Of a stretch of 64,000 bases of DNA, positions 63,814 through 64,000 are shown one piece after another. The DNA is taken from the NCBI RefSeq assembly GCF_003337715.1, contig NZ_QPIX01000009.1:166540-230539 (forward strand), in the 5' to 3' direction. Made by a program: the position numbers and the translations under genes. Each line of letters starts with the position of its first letter. Positions within the stretch are counted from its first letter, which is position 1. The notes beneath the pieces are model-generated. The model made no database searches. It was not told the origin of the DNA and worked only from the letters and a program-made list of their open reading frames with translations. This DNA comes from Ciceribacter lividus (GTDB lineage: Bacteria > Pseudomonadota > Alphaproteobacteria > Rhizobiales > Rhizobiaceae).

Positions 63814-64000
63814 TGACGCTTCTCGACGGCAAACGCACCCTTGTGACGGCGTCTGGCCAGGGGATTGGCCGTGCGAGTGCGCTGGCCTTTGCGCGGGCGG
63901 GCGCAAGCGTGGTCGCAACCGACATCAACGTGGAGGCGCTCGAGAGCCTCGCCGGAGAGGCGAAGGCGGAAGGGCTCGCCGTCGAGACCCGCGTGCTCGA
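63814..64000 (+). CDS. Short-chain dehydrogenase/reductase (partial, cut by window end)
   Basis: The first 62 codons of an SDR enzyme. The cofactor loop is LVTASGQGIGRASALAFA (the TGxxxGIG motif with Ala-Ser replacing Thr-Gly at its start), followed by VVATDIN, whose Asp after the second strand predicts NAD(H). The start ATG at 63814 follows GGGGATCTCGAC. The catalytic Tyr-Lys lies beyond the window. Substrate unknown. Confidence 0.85.

Overview
The window is a G+C-rich chromosomal segment from an alphaproteobacterium of the Rhizobiaceae, most likely Sinorhizobium/Ensifer or a close relative. Evidence: the gene order xylA-xylB-lacI-emrB-emrA-emrR-terC-gltX-lysS, dispersed palindromic intergenic repeats of rhizobial type, and a density of ABC uptake systems typical of a soil or plant-associated heterotroph. 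I see no rRNA, tRNA, IS element, prophage or CRISPR array. Genus and gene order are from memory, not from a search.

Layout. 0.1-7.2 kb: FMN reductase, GH1 beta-glucosidase, Gfo/Idh/MocA dehydrogenase, hexapeptide acetyltransferase, AP-endonuclease-fold sugar isomerase, Crp/Fnr regulator and a secreted isochorismatase-like hydrolase. The glucosidase and isomerase genes carry near-identical LacI-type palindromes, suggesting one glucoside regulon. 7.4-16.8 kb: variant Gre factor, xylose operon (lacI-xylB-xylA behind a tandem operator), drug/flavonoid efflux pair emrA-emrB with divergent TetR repressor, and a TerC protein. 17.1-24.1 kb: gltX, class II lysS, a membrane-anchored unknown, an in-frame sitA/sitD fusion remnant behind a Fur/Mur-like box, a two-domain ArsA ATPase and a DMT exporter.

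24.3-31.0 kb: LysR regulator, then an ABC importer plus gamma-aminobutyraldehyde dehydrogenase arranged like E. coli ydcSTUVW (polyamine/putrescine use). 31.2-37.9 kb: housekeeping genes (SH3 protein, transaldolase, Ada-like methyltransferase, DUF2244, endonuclease III, EI24/CysZ-like protein, nitrilase-family amidase, ExoD-like protein). 38.0-46.4 kb: a peptide-type ABC importer split over two divergent units (fused ATPase + M20 amidohydrolase leftward; binding protein + two permeases rightward), followed by a convergent FAD amine oxidase. 46.6-51.4 kb: a yhiI-rbbA-yhhJ-like exporter operon. 51.7-57.2 kb: P1-family peptidase, then a PHA-synthase-like / phosphotransacetylase / acetate kinase operon. 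57.2-63.5 kb: a compact leftward dipeptide importer operon led by a membrane-dipeptidase-family enzyme. The window ends inside a short-chain dehydrogenase.

Most genes are intact and ordinary. The points worth a second look are the sit fusion remnant beside a lone arsA, the phosphotransacetylase whose MaoC-like domain has lost its catalytic loop, the shared and tandem operators, and four families of intergenic palindromic repeats.
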